From Pseudoflavitalea rhizosphaerae (GTDB lineage: Bacteria; Bacteroidota; Bacteroidia; Chitinophagales; Chitinophagaceae), in the NCBI RefSeq assembly GCF_003991355.1, contig NZ_RCSU01000002.1:1-64000 (forward strand): a DNA stretch of 64,000 nucleotides. The letters are read 5' to 3'. Position 1 is the stretch's first letter, and each line of letters opens with the position of its first letter. The notes below the pieces were generated by a model that saw only the letters and a list, made by a program, of their open reading frames with translations, was not told where the DNA came from and did not search any database. The position numbers and the translations under genes were made by a program. This document shows positions 55,801 through 64,000 of this stretch, in pieces.

Positions 55801-56370
55801 AGGGAAATATATGTGAAAAGAGATGGGTCAACCACTTTCAACTGGGACCCTTCCGATATGGTGGCGGCAGGAAATTCGCTTCCGGAATTTACCGGCACTT
55901 TCGGTATCAGTGGAGAATATAAAGGCTTCGGTTTGAATATCACCGGCAGATTTCTCGGAGGCAGCCAGTTGTACAATCAAACACTGGTAGACAGGGTGGA
56001 GAATGTTGATATGGCCTACAACGTGGATAAGCGTGTAATTACAGGACGTTGGTTGTATCCCGGCCAGCAGGCCTTGTTCAAGAGACTGGGCACATTCACT
56101 AAAACCTTACCCGATGGCAGCTCCACTATTGCCCGGGAATTGACAAGGTCTACCACAAGGTTTGTGCAAGACAGGAATGAATGGACCATCGGCGCCATCA
56201 ATGCTTATTATCAATTCAGGGAAATTGTATCGAAGCGATTGGGTATGCAACGTTTACGCATCGGCGTTAACATGAATGAGATCGCTACATTCTCCACCAT
56301 CAGGATCGAAAGAGGTACCAGCTATCCATTTGCCAGGACCCTTTCGTTCTCCTTATCTGCCACATTTTAA
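52861..56370 (+). CDS. SusC/RagA TonB-dependent transporter with STN domain, module D
   Basis: This outer-membrane importer (about 1169 residues) has an N-terminal extension, a signal segment (MKLTAIFLLCLLMRVHATG), STN domain (LESVLKKITKQTGYVFFYND), CarboxypepD_reg domain (GKIYDASTGAPMGGVTV), plug (GTSTFPADESD, PLFILDGFEASIERILDLD) and barrel ending FSLSATF. I chose the ATG at 52861 because it follows CAAAGGT, the same context as the module B susC start; 52987 is an alternative that begins at the signal segment. It pairs with the SusD at 56382 and signals via the FecR at 51510. Confidence 0.93.
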   Translation: MILLSNGQPIEGIPLITKMPNRQRIVQSELLSSVLRTTIVKAMKLTAIFLLCLLMRVHATGYAQKVTLTVREASLESVLKKITKQTGYVFFYNDQIIQKAQPVSVILKNVQLEQALKAVFKEQPFRYMISDKNIAVGLATVQAKLASDTTVPKRNPRIQMLKVIGKIYDASTGAPMGGVTVIPVGSKFGTVSDPDGEFRITVQQGSVIEFSAIGYEAHREKLMADNTNMLVRLKLKPTEMKQMVVTGIFSRKSSSFTGAAVTITGEELRKVGNANVFQSLKNLVPSMVLDNFTAGSNPNAMPTIQLRGTSTFPADESDIQANLKGNYLKSPNEPLFILDGFEASIERILDLDMNRIERMDILKDAASKAIYGARGANGVIVIETKKSATGRALVTYNASVDVDIPDLTSYNLANSHEKLQAELIDGMYIAPKYEPDTWVRLQQLYNSRKKLADEGLYTNWLAKPLREGVGHKHNLSIDLSGPSLSLLADFTYREVNGVMIGSQRKNISSNLNASYRVKNFLFRNIMSISKNNNTESPYGQFSDFVKMNPYWKSQEADGTIPFYSEYVDADTRYTNPMYNGTINTKNTTGYFNFTDNFYVEWNIIPGLKAITRLGFDIKNTEADEFYPASHTRFDIYWKTDSAQMRKGSYQINNGKSTRVSGDLNLQYSRNLGVHNFWANLGVNAVEQRLSELYHVVEGFTSDRMENVMFGNRYLLDSRPQGIEMINRELGVLGSFSYTYNNRYFTDLTLRSSASSQFGSDKRWAQFWSVGLGWNLHNEDFFVAGLPFVNQFKLRGSMGSTGNPNFATNASVATYEYYRDRLYQDLPGSYLTNLPNPDLQWETKMDYNIGADISIHHRLNLRFDYYESYTENLVTRLTLPSSTGFTSVAENLGRVRNNGIELNANWMLWNKGNNFFSIFGSIETNRNRIVELSDAMKDFNNRMDAEAAKLDRSTPVKKYIDGMSMNTIWAVPSLGIDPSTGREIYVKRDGSTTFNWDPSDMVAAGNSLPEFTGTFGISGEYKGFGLNITGRFLGGSQLYNQTLVDRVENVDMAYNVDKRVITGRWLYPGQQALFKRLGTFTKTLPDGSSTIARELTRSTTRFVQDRNEWTIGAINAYYQFREIVSKRLGMQRLRIGVNMNEIATFSTIRIERGTSYPFARTLSFSLSATF

Positions 56371-56381
56371 ATATCTGAATC

Positions 56382-57854
56382 ATGCAGAAAATTTTCAATT
56401 ACCTGATAATTGCTCTTCTGCTGGTGACCACGGCCAGCTCCTGCAAAAAATGGCTGGATGTAACGCCGGGTAACCAGGTGAGAGCTGAAGACCAGTTCAC
56501 TTCCGAAGCAGGCTTCAGAGATGCCCTGATGGGGATTTACATCTCAATGACCGATAAAGGAGCCTATGCTAAGAACATCAGTTGGGGGGCGCTCGACTTC
56601 CTTGCCCAACCCTACAGGAGGGCAGGAAGTACTTCCGGATTTTTTGAAATGCAGGTGTACCAGTACAATACACCCGGGGCTATGGAAATAGTGGAAGCTA
56701 TGTGGAAAGGCAATTACAATAGTATCTCCAATATCAACAGTGCGCTGGATAACCTGGAAAAAAAGAAAGGAGTGGTTCACCCTATCAGCTATTCTATCAT
56801 CAAAGGGGAGCTGCTTGGTCTTCGAGCCTTTTTGCACTTCGATCTCCTGCGCCTCTATGGCAGAAGTAATTTTGCAGGCAGGCCGGAACTGGCGGGAAAA
56901 CCGGCAATCCCTTATGTAACCAGTTTTTCCAAAGAAGTTACCCCACAGCTCAGCTATGCCAAAACTTTTGAGCTGATGGAAAAAGATATCAACGAAGCGG
57001 CGGCATTGCTGAAAGAAGATCCCATTTACAAGAATAATAATCACCCCGAAAGCTATTATGCAGAAGTGAATCGTACCGGTTTCTTCGATAACCGCCACCT
57101 CCGGATGAATTATTATGCAGTGAAGGCCCTGCAGGCCAGGGTGTTGCTCTGGCAGGGAAGTGCGGCAAAAATGGCCGAAGCGGCTACTGCAGCAAATGAA
57201 GTGATAACCGGTTCTGCAGCCAGGCTTATCTCTGCCGACAATCCCGTGAAAGATGTGATCATGAAATCTGAATTTGTGTTTGCGCTGAACATAGACAGGT
57301 TCTATGATATCATCAATTTTTCCTTGCAGCCCATTCTTACCGATGATGGGGTATATATGTTCGAAACCAATTATCATACTGTTTATGAATTGAACAATAC
57401 AGTTGGACTGTCTGATTTCCGCCAATTGAACTGGTTTACCGATATGGGCACAGCAGACAAGACCTGGGTACTGAGGAAACTGTATCAGAATGCAGGCAAT
57501 ACAGAAACCAGGAATATGCTGCCATTAATGCGGATTTCCGAAATGTATTACATCATGGCGGAAGCACGAATGAGCACTGATCTGGCTGAGTCCATCGAGC
57601 TGCTCAATACTGTTAGAAGAAGCAGGGGGATTGTGCAGGATATCCCTTCAAATGCAGATGCACAGACAGTTTCCGGTGAACTTACGAAAGAGTACCAGAA
57701 AGATTTTGTTCAGGAAGGACAACTGTTTTTCTATTACAAAAGGAGAGGTTTTACCAGCTTTTTCGGACTACCCGCAAATACTACTGCAAATGATTTGATT
57801 TACATGCTTCCTTATCCTGACAGTGAACAAGGATCAGGCAATCGTGAACAATAA
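56382..57854 (+). CDS. SusD/RagB-family lipoprotein, module D
   Basis: This 490-residue surface lipoprotein has a signal YLIIALLLVTTASSC followed by KKWLDVTPGNQV, the classic SusD start. It has helices with LLGLRAFLHFDLLRLYGRSNF, a C-terminal MLPLMRISEMYYIMAEA, and TKEYQKDFVQEGQLFFYYKRRG. It starts 11 bases after the susC stop and forms the substrate-binding lid of the module D importer. Confidence 0.94.
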   Translation: MQKIFNYLIIALLLVTTASSCKKWLDVTPGNQVRAEDQFTSEAGFRDALMGIYISMTDKGAYAKNISWGALDFLAQPYRRAGSTSGFFEMQVYQYNTPGAMEIVEAMWKGNYNSISNINSALDNLEKKKGVVHPISYSIIKGELLGLRAFLHFDLLRLYGRSNFAGRPELAGKPAIPYVTSFSKEVTPQLSYAKTFELMEKDINEAAALLKEDPIYKNNNHPESYYAEVNRTGFFDNRHLRMNYYAVKALQARVLLWQGSAAKMAEAATAANEVITGSAARLISADNPVKDVIMKSEFVFALNIDRFYDIINFSLQPILTDDGVYMFETNYHTVYELNNTVGLSDFRQLNWFTDMGTADKTWVLRKLYQNAGNTETRNMLPLMRISEMYYIMAEARMSTDLAESIELLNTVRRSRGIVQDIPSNADAQTVSGELTKEYQKDFVQEGQLFFYYKRRGFTSFFGLPANTTANDLIYMLPYPDSEQGSGNREQ

Positions 57855-57878
57855 CCAACACAACTTCAATCTTTTTGT

Positions 57879-58610
57879 ATGACCAGATATTTTATCATCA
57901 CATTGTTGCTGGGCATAACAGCAGCAAGCTGTACAAAAAAGGACATAACAGCCTTCCAATCAAAGGATGCTGTGAATTTTGTAGATACGATCGGCGTTGC
58001 TTATGAATATTCTTTTCTCGGTAATCCAGATCAGGAATACCTGTTTGAAATGCCGGTAAGGATCGTGGGGAACCCCGTTGATCACGACCGCAGCTTCAGC
58101 GCGGTGGCTGTAAAAGATACGGCAACCGACGCACCTGATGAATTGTATGAGATCCTTGGCGGCTACGTGAAGGCAGGCCAGTTCCGCGGCAACCTGCAAA
58201 TAAAACTCCGCTATGCGCCGCAACTGGCCAACTCAAAGGTTTCGTTGAGAGTGAAACTGACCGGATCCACTGATTTCAATACAGGAACAATCGAGAACAG
58301 CACTTATATCATTCGTTGGACGGGTCAGGTGGTAGTTCCATCCTGGAGTATTTTCCGTTACTACTTCACCACGGCCGCCAGTACACAGGCATACAAGCTC
58401 ATTGTGCAGACCACCGGCCTCAAAACACTCACAACACAGGAACACAGGGTGCTTACTGTGCCTGCCGCACAGGCTCTCGCAACCGTCTTTGGTGATTATG
58501 TGAAACAATGGAACCTGGACCACCCCAACGATATTCTGAAACATGACGACGGCTCACTTGCCGGCCAGCCAATCATTCCTCTTTATTATTCCCGCTCTAA
58601 ATACGATTAA
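57879..58610 (+). CDS. DUF4843 lipoprotein, module D
   Basis: This 243-residue lipoprotein has a signal IITLLLGITAASC and then a beta-rich domain matching DUF4843, a family that sits after susD in PKD/metalloprotease loci. It has YLFEMPVRIVGNPVDHDR, a LRVKLTGSTDFNTGTIEN segment and WSIFRYYFTT. The function is unknown; it is probably a surface accessory. The stop is separated from the next start by only 2 bases, so translation is likely coupled. Confidence 0.88.
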   Translation: MTRYFIITLLLGITAASCTKKDITAFQSKDAVNFVDTIGVAYEYSFLGNPDQEYLFEMPVRIVGNPVDHDRSFSAVAVKDTATDAPDELYEILGGYVKAGQFRGNLQIKLRYAPQLANSKVSLRVKLTGSTDFNTGTIENSTYIIRWTGQVVVPSWSIFRYYFTTAASTQAYKLIVQTTGLKTLTTQEHRVLTVPAAQALATVFGDYVKQWNLDHPNDILKHDDGSLAGQPIIPLYYSRSKYD

Positions 58611-58612
58611 GG

Positions 58613-60166
58613 ATGAAAAGATATTCAAGCATCACCATACTGCTGCTACTGGCCATCACGGTAGTTTATGCAGCCTGCAGGAAGGATACCAGTTCACTGG
58701 ACAATAACAAGATACCTGGAGTATCTTTCGATACTACCGGACAAAGCACCCTCAGTGTTTACCAATTTGAAAGACTGGTAGTGGAACCAAAAATCAACAC
58801 TGAAGGAATAGAGGAGAAAGACCTGACTTATTCCTGGCGAATTACCCAGGTTTACAACGACACAACTACCACCGAACTCGGAAATCAGCGTAACCTCGAT
58901 GCAGAGATCCGATTTCCACCCACTAACCCCGGAAGCGAACTCAGGCTGCTCTATGTGGTCACTGATACCAAACATGACCTGAAGTATATCATGAACTGGC
59001 GCCTCACGGTCAGGAACAATATAGGGATGGGACTTGTAGTGGCTGAACTGGACGCAAATGGAAAAGCTGACCTGACCCATATCATGAACCCCGACCTCAC
59101 ACTGGACTACAACGACGAAAGCGTAAAACACAATGTTTTTTCTTCCATCAATGGAAGCAGGATAGAAGGGGAAATAAAAAAGATGAAATATGTAAAAGTG
59201 TCTGACGGCAATGCAATCATTGCACTCACGGATAACAGTCTCACCAAAATAAGTACATTGGATTATAAACAATCGGGCTTCAATGGTGACCTGTTTTTTG
59301 CTCCCACCACCATCAACAATGTTCAGGGAATTTATTCCGTTTATCAGAATGATGTATTAGTAGTGAACGGTCAATTATTCCCAACCTGGATGGCGATCAG
59401 CAAAAAATGGGGTATACCGCTGGATAACAATGTAGAGATGCCGGATGTAATGGCCCTGAATCCATTCAATTCATCTGCCACCACCAATCCTTACTATCCA
59501 GCATTTGTGATCAACCTGTACAATGAAGAAGAAGGCTGGTTCAATTATATTGGCTCACTGAACTCGTTCGCCGATAGAAATCCATACCGTCATCCGGAAC
59601 AGGCCGGACAGGCATTCAATCCGAATGACCTTCCCGGAAAGAAGAACCTTGCTGCAGGTGTAACAGTAGACAAAGGATTTATCCATGTACTGAAAGACAA
59701 ATCAACCAATGCAGTAGGGGTCTACTTATTCAATGCAGGCGTCAATGAAGCATCTACGCTTACACCACCGCTGGCAACATCTTATTTCGACATCAGCAAT
59801 GCACCAGGTATACAACAGGCAACGCTTTTCACGATGCTGGATGATCAGCGCCTGTTCTATTACGCCAGCGGCAATAAGATCTATGCTGTGATGTATGGTG
59901 GCGCCACACCCATTGTTGAGGAAAGATACACAGCCCCTGGAACTGAGCAGATCACTGCCATGGATGTTTTCAGACAAGCTGACTATCCTTATTCAGCCAG
60001 CTATCTTCCTGCCAATAACAAATTATTGATGGTGGGTACACATGCATCAGAAGGAAAATTGTATTTTTTCCCTATGAAGAATATCGGTTTGGGCACACTC
60101 GATGTAGCCAATGCCAAAAGCTATGGCGGATTCAAAAAAATCACCGCCTTCGCTACGCAGCTTTAG
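58613..60166 (+). CDS. PKD-like family lipoprotein, module D
   Basis: This 517-residue lipoprotein has a signal ending VVYAAC-RKDTS. The N-terminal part is an Ig/PKD-like beta domain (LTYSWRITQVYNDTT, then GSELRLLYVVTDTKHDLKY). The remainder looks like repeated beta structure, possibly a propeller, with segments such as GIYSVYQNDVLVVNGQLFP and RLFYYASGNKIYAVMYG. It follows the DUF4843 gene directly and precedes the metalloproteases, a gene order known from other Bacteroidota. It may present substrate to SusD or to the proteases (inference). Confidence 0.85.
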   Translation: MKRYSSITILLLLAITVVYAACRKDTSSLDNNKIPGVSFDTTGQSTLSVYQFERLVVEPKINTEGIEEKDLTYSWRITQVYNDTTTTELGNQRNLDAEIRFPPTNPGSELRLLYVVTDTKHDLKYIMNWRLTVRNNIGMGLVVAELDANGKADLTHIMNPDLTLDYNDESVKHNVFSSINGSRIEGEIKKMKYVKVSDGNAIIALTDNSLTKISTLDYKQSGFNGDLFFAPTTINNVQGIYSVYQNDVLVVNGQLFPTWMAISKKWGIPLDNNVEMPDVMALNPFNSSATTNPYYPAFVINLYNEEEGWFNYIGSLNSFADRNPYRHPEQAGQAFNPNDLPGKKNLAAGVTVDKGFIHVLKDKSTNAVGVYLFNAGVNEASTLTPPLATSYFDISNAPGIQQATLFTMLDDQRLFYYASGNKIYAVMYGGATPIVEERYTAPGTEQITAMDVFRQADYPYSASYLPANNKLLMVGTHASEGKLYFFPMKNIGLGTLDVANAKSYGGFKKITAFATQL

Positions 60167-60202
60167 TCAGTTCCATTTATTGAAACATAAAAGTTTAATG
60201 AT

Positions 60203-60228
60203 AAGTACCGGGGTGCTTCCCGGTACTT
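60203..60228 (+). other. 10-bp perfect hairpin between PKD-like gene and first metalloprotease
   Basis: AAGTACCGGG (60203-60212) pairs with CCCGGTACTT (60219-60228) around a 6-base loop. No U-tract follows, so partial termination or RNA processing that lowers protease expression relative to SusCD is more likely than full termination. Confidence 0.6.
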
Positions 60229-60268
60229 CCATCCGGAAGCCATTGGCCTCTAAATTGATTGATGAACC

Positions 60269-62893
60269 ATGAATATCAGACACCTTCTATTACCCTGCTG
60301 CCTCTTCCTGACCAGCGCCATCTCTGTGCAGGCTCAAAGCAGAAAAGAAAAAGCCCGCATTCAGAAAGAAAAAGAGACCCGGGAAAAAGCTGTAAAAGAC
60401 AGCATCGCAAAACTTACGCCCTACCAGCGTTTGCTAGCCAATCCTCAAAAGGTTGCCAAGGGCCTCATGAATCTCTATTCCATTAAATCCAAACTCTACC
60501 TGGAAGTACCAATGGCCCTGATGGGAAAGCAACTCCTCCTGGCCAGCACCATTTCCGGGATCAGCGACAACTTTGACGGCATCGTTGGTTCCAAACCAAC
60601 GCCCATCCAGGTGCAGTTCTCTCTCCAGGACTCGTCCCTTTTATTGAGAAAAACGGAAGTGAACACCATAGCGCCGGCACAAGACCACAATATCCGGCAG
60701 GCGCTTGACCGCAACAGCATTGCCGCTATCATCAAAATATTTCCGGTACAGGCTTTCAACGCAGATAAAAGCACTGCTGTGATCGATGTTACAGATTATT
60801 TCATAGGTGATACCAAAGACCTTTCACCCTTCAATATTTTCAGTATCTATGGTGCATACGGATACAAGAGCACACAAACATTCAAGCGTGACCGCTCATA
60901 CCTGGCCGATATCAAATCATTCAGCGATAATGTGATGATCAAGAGCTCCCTGTCTTACGAAACATCTCTCAGCGATGGTAAACGGACAGTGGCGAAAGAC
61001 AGGCCCTTCACGGCTGTGGTGACGCGCACTTTCCTGCTGTTGCCAGATATGCCTGCAAGGCCAAGGATAGCCGATGAACGCATCGGGATCTTCACCACCA
61101 GGAAAAAGTTCATTAGCGATGCCGGCAACAAAGTGGATGATTGCTACTTTGCCAACAGGTTCAGGCTCGAGCCCAAAGAACCAGCGGCGTACGCAAACGG
61201 CCAACTAACCGAACCAGTGAAACCTATCATCTTTTATATCGATCCGGATTTTCCTGCTTCCTGGAAACCCGCAATCAAAGCAGCAGTAACTGACTGGCAG
61301 GCCACTTTCGAGAAAATAGGATTTAAAAATGCCATATTAGCCTGGGATTATCCTGTTAACGACAGTACTTTCGATCCGGATAATCTCAAATTCAATTGCA
61401 TCCGGTATTCACCTACACCCGTCGCTAATGCCATGGGGCCTTCCTGGGTGGATCCCCGTTCCGGTGAGATCATCAATGCTTCCGTGTATGTTTTCCATGA
61501 TGTAGTGAAACTACTCAATAACTGGATATTTGTACAAACTGCCGCAGCAGACAAAAATGTTCGTCAGGTCACACTTCCTGATAATTATAGAAATGATGGC
61601 CTGCAGTATGTACTGCGTCATGAGATCGGGCATTGCCTGGGCTTCATGCATAATATGGGCGCATCGGCAAGCATCCCGGTAGACTCACTGCGTTCCCCTT
61701 CCTTTACGCAACAATACGGCACTACGTATTCTATCATGGATTATGCCCGGTTCAATTATGTAGCACAGCCCGGTGATAAAGAACGTGGCGTACAGCTCAC
61801 CCCACCGAAATTCGGTATCTATGATTATTATTTGGTGGATTTCAACTACCGGTATTTCAGTAATAGTGTTTCCCCGGAAAAAGAACGGGCTGACCTCGAA
61901 AAACTGGTGTCTGAGAAAGTAGCGGACCCACGTTACCGTTATGGTGCGCAGGGAATGGATATTGATCCCCGTTCACAAACGGAAGATCTTGGTGACGATG
62001 CTGTAAAAGCATCTTTGTACGGCATCAATAACCTTAAGCTCATCATGAAAGAGCTCAACATTTGGGTGGGAGCGCAGGATAAGGACTATACGTACAGGAA
62101 AGCCATCTGGAACAATGTACTCTCTCAATATATCCGCTATGTAAATCATGTGCTCAAAAATATCGGTGGCATTTGCGTGAATGAAAAACATGTTGGCGAT
62201 CCCATGCCTTTGTTCCAATCCGTACCACGCGCCAAACAACAACAGGCACTCAACTTCCTGCTGAATGAATTGAAAGAGCTCGACTGGCTGGAAGACCGGA
62301 AGGTATTGGAAAACTTCACGCTTACCGGAACGCCCACCACCGTATTGCGTGCGCAGATCATGGAAGCATTATTGTTTACACCCATTTCAGTGAATCTTTC
62401 CGCCATCCGCTCCACCGAAAAAAATCCGCTTACTTCAAAAGAAGTGATGAAGCAATTGTACCAGTATACCTGGAACAAAACACAGCAAAACAAAACCCTG
62501 AGCAATGCCGAGAAAGAGATCCAGAAAGCATTTGTAAAGTCGATGCTGAAAGAATCCAAACTGGTGGCCCCTGTTAAAGCGACAACTACCGGATTCTCCG
62601 GTGAAGCAAAAGAACGCATCTCCATTCAACTTCCCGGTTTACCTGGGGCGCATACTTTGGGGTGTGATCATACACCGGCATTGCAACATCCCCGCAATGT
62701 TCAGGAATTCGCCGGTGCCTTCGGCGGCTTTACCGTGAATTTCAACAGGGCTCCTTCTTTGGAAAGCCAATATTACATGCAGTTGGTACAATGTAAAAAG
62801 TTGCTCAATATTGCCGCAGTCAAAACTGCTGATCAGGAAACCCGGATGCATTACCGCTTGCTTTTACACCAGATAGAAAAAGCCCTTAAATAA
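60269..62893 (+). CDS. Zinc-dependent metalloprotease, metzincin-type, module D copy 1
   Basis: This 874-residue secreted protease has a signal peptide ending ISVQAQ, then a very basic/acidic charged helix (residues about 24-45) not seen in the other two copies. The zinc motif HEIGHCLGFMH is at residues 451-461, with Glu452 as the catalytic base, followed by the Met-turn SIMDYARFNY. The N-terminal DUF5118/DUF5117-like region includes FIHVDGK-type strands and WRLEPK-like FRLEPKEPAAY. It is a homologue of 19790-22312 and of the gene directly downstream. It is likely periplasmic or surface-acting, degrading peptides taken up by module D. Confidence 0.92.
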   Translation: MNIRHLLLPCCLFLTSAISVQAQSRKEKARIQKEKETREKAVKDSIAKLTPYQRLLANPQKVAKGLMNLYSIKSKLYLEVPMALMGKQLLLASTISGISDNFDGIVGSKPTPIQVQFSLQDSSLLLRKTEVNTIAPAQDHNIRQALDRNSIAAIIKIFPVQAFNADKSTAVIDVTDYFIGDTKDLSPFNIFSIYGAYGYKSTQTFKRDRSYLADIKSFSDNVMIKSSLSYETSLSDGKRTVAKDRPFTAVVTRTFLLLPDMPARPRIADERIGIFTTRKKFISDAGNKVDDCYFANRFRLEPKEPAAYANGQLTEPVKPIIFYIDPDFPASWKPAIKAAVTDWQATFEKIGFKNAILAWDYPVNDSTFDPDNLKFNCIRYSPTPVANAMGPSWVDPRSGEIINASVYVFHDVVKLLNNWIFVQTAAADKNVRQVTLPDNYRNDGLQYVLRHEIGHCLGFMHNMGASASIPVDSLRSPSFTQQYGTTYSIMDYARFNYVAQPGDKERGVQLTPPKFGIYDYYLVDFNYRYFSNSVSPEKERADLEKLVSEKVADPRYRYGAQGMDIDPRSQTEDLGDDAVKASLYGINNLKLIMKELNIWVGAQDKDYTYRKAIWNNVLSQYIRYVNHVLKNIGGICVNEKHVGDPMPLFQSVPRAKQQQALNFLLNELKELDWLEDRKVLENFTLTGTPTTVLRAQIMEALLFTPISVNLSAIRSTEKNPLTSKEVMKQLYQYTWNKTQQNKTLSNAEKEIQKAFVKSMLKESKLVAPVKATTTGFSGEAKERISIQLPGLPGAHTLGCDHTPALQHPRNVQEFAGAFGGFTVNFNRAPSLESQYYMQLVQCKKLLNIAAVKTADQETRMHYRLLLHQIEKALK

Positions 62894-62901
62894 CAATACC
62901 C

Positions 62902-64000
62902 ATGATGAGTTTCAGCAAGAGCATATTATTGGCACTGGGTCTTGTTTGCCCGGGTTCCATCGTGCTGGCGCAACAGGCGCCCGCAGTTGCAAAAAAAGAG
63001 AATAAATATTCCAGTCTTTTTAAAAATAAAACTGTAAAAACTGTCAGGGGAATGATTACCCTGCACAAGGTAGATGGCAAACTCCTTATGGAGTTTCCGG
63101 TGAAGCTGCTCGGAAGACATATGTTGCTCGGTTCGGTAGCTGATGCCGTGAGCCATTCCGATGATGCGGCAGCAGGGGAGCAGGCGCATGACCCATTGTG
63201 CATCAATTTTGTGCAGGCAGACTCCAATATCCTTGTACGAAGATCCGTTTTCAATGTTTCTACATCCGCATCGGACCTGACTATGCAGACCGCGCTGAAC
63301 AAGAACAACCTCAACCCCGTAATGGGCTCGTACAAAATCCTGGCGCTTTCGCCAGACACGCAATCCGTAGTATTCGATGCTACCTCTCTATTTGTCAATG
63401 GCAGCAATGAAATGGACCCTTTCATGCCGGTGGGAGGACTGTATACAAGAAAGGCTGCTTTCAAGTCTGACCTTTCCATGCTGGCGGATGTGATGGCATA
63501 TGAAGACAATGTAACTGTAAGTTGCTATATGACTTATGGTATCACCAGTACCTTTTTCGGCTTCGTAACAGCAGAAGACAGGCCAGGTACAGTACTGGTG
63601 AAGCGCTCCATGATGCTGCTACCGGAAACACCTATGCGCCCCAGGCTCAATGACCCTCGCATTGGCGTATTCTATACGGAGCATATGCAGTACACATCCG
63701 CAGATAATGGCGCCAGAAAGATCTATTTAGCCAATCGCTGGAGATTGGAGCCAAAAGATGAAACTGCTTTCAACAGGGGTGAACTTACCGAGCCGGTAAC
63801 CCCCGTTCTTTTTTATGTGGATGATAAATTCCCTGCCCATTGGATTCCCGCAATTCGTCAGGGTGTGGATGACTGGAATAAAGCATTCGAGAAGATCGGC
63901 TTCAAAAATGCAGTTGTAACGAAGATGTATCCACGAAACGATTCCGCTTTCGACCCCAACAATATCAGGTTCAATTGCATCAAATATGCGCCAACCGCAA
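62902..64000 (+). CDS. Zinc-dependent metalloprotease, metzincin-type, module D copy 2 (partial)
   Basis: This is the first 366 residues of a second metalloprotease; the frame is open to the window edge. It has a signal peptide (ILLALGLVCPGSIVLAQ) and the family's N-terminal domain with MITLHKVDGKLLMEFPVKLLG, MMLLPETPMRPRLNDPRIG and NRWRLEPKDE. The protease domain begins at VLFYVDDKFPAHW, and the zinc motif would lie beyond the edge. There are two adjacent ATGs (62902 and 62905). It starts 8 bases after the previous stop, so the two proteases are cotranscribed. Confidence 0.9.
   Translation, partial: MMSFSKSILLALGLVCPGSIVLAQQAPAVAKKENKYSSLFKNKTVKTVRGMITLHKVDGKLLMEFPVKLLGRHMLLGSVADAVSHSDDAAAGEQAHDPLCINFVQADSNILVRRSVFNVSTSASDLTMQTALNKNNLNPVMGSYKILALSPDTQSVVFDATSLFVNGSNEMDPFMPVGGLYTRKAAFKSDLSMLADVMAYEDNVTVSCYMTYGITSTFFGFVTAEDRPGTVLVKRSMMLLPETPMRPRLNDPRIGVFYTEHMQYTSADNGARKIYLANRWRLEPKDETAFNRGELTEPVTPVLFYVDDKFPAHWIPAIRQGVDDWNKAFEKIGFKNAVVTKMYPRNDSAFDPNNIRFNCIKYAPTA

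Noticed and set aside
56544-57425. Open frame of 293 codons on the minus strand
   Set aside because: It is antisense to the module D SusD, rich in His and Ile as expected for a shadow, with no family features.
1-64000. CRISPR arrays, tRNA/rRNA genes, insertion sequences, prophage
   Set aside because: I saw no regular short direct repeats, RNA-gene signatures, transposase or phage proteins in the window.

Overview
The window looks like chromosomal DNA of a Bacteroidota bacterium, most likely a Chitinophagaceae relative (inference). The grounds are four sigma/FecR/SusC/SusD modules, SusC proteins with STN and carboxypeptidase-regulatory domains, FecR proteins with a DUF4974-like tail, GldF/GldG-type ABC proteins, a GLPGLI protein, a LytS/LytTR pair, and TAnnTTTG-type promoter motifs. 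Coding density is high and no gap between genes exceeds about 300 bases. I saw no tRNA, rRNA, CRISPR array, transposase or prophage genes.

The left half (1 to about 33.7 kb, all on the minus strand) is a large tandem duplication. Module A runs leftward from 33723: ECF sigma, FecR, SusC, SusD, lipoprotein, ABC ATPase, GldF-GldG fusion permease, metzincin-type metalloprotease, GLPGLI protein and two short MutS-like ATPases, ending at 16254. Module B runs leftward from 16134 and leaves the window at base 1: ECF sigma, FecR, SusC, SusD, lipoprotein, an extra sigma factor, ABC ATPase, two GldF-GldG fusion permeases and a MutS-like ATPase. The paralogues have clearly diverged, but a 230-bp block in the SusC plug region is identical by eye, which suggests recent gene conversion. 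A very long nested palindrome separates the two MutS-like genes of module A. This repeated set (import pair, pseudo-peptidase lipoprotein, ABC system, secreted protease and paired MutS-like ATPases without mismatch-binding domains) is my main candidate for an undescribed system.

The middle (33.9 to 50.7 kb) holds msrA; module C (sigma, FecR, SusC without an STN domain, SusD, DUF5689 lipoprotein); a three-gene operon of a small membrane protein, a cupin and a degenerate prolyl/threonyl-tRNA-synthetase-like protein; a DUF2461 gene; an orphan ECF sigma factor; a LytS/LytTR two-component pair; a TlpA-like thioredoxin; and a GreA/GreB-like factor.

The right end (50.8 to 64 kb, plus strand) is module D: sigma, FecR, SusC, SusD, a DUF4843 lipoprotein, a PKD-like lipoprotein and two consecutive metzincin-type metalloproteases, the second cut by the window edge. 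In each module the likely logic is substrate capture by SusD and import by SusC, with SusC signalling through FecR to the cognate sigma factor. The accessory proteases suggest peptide or protein substrates, but that is inference.
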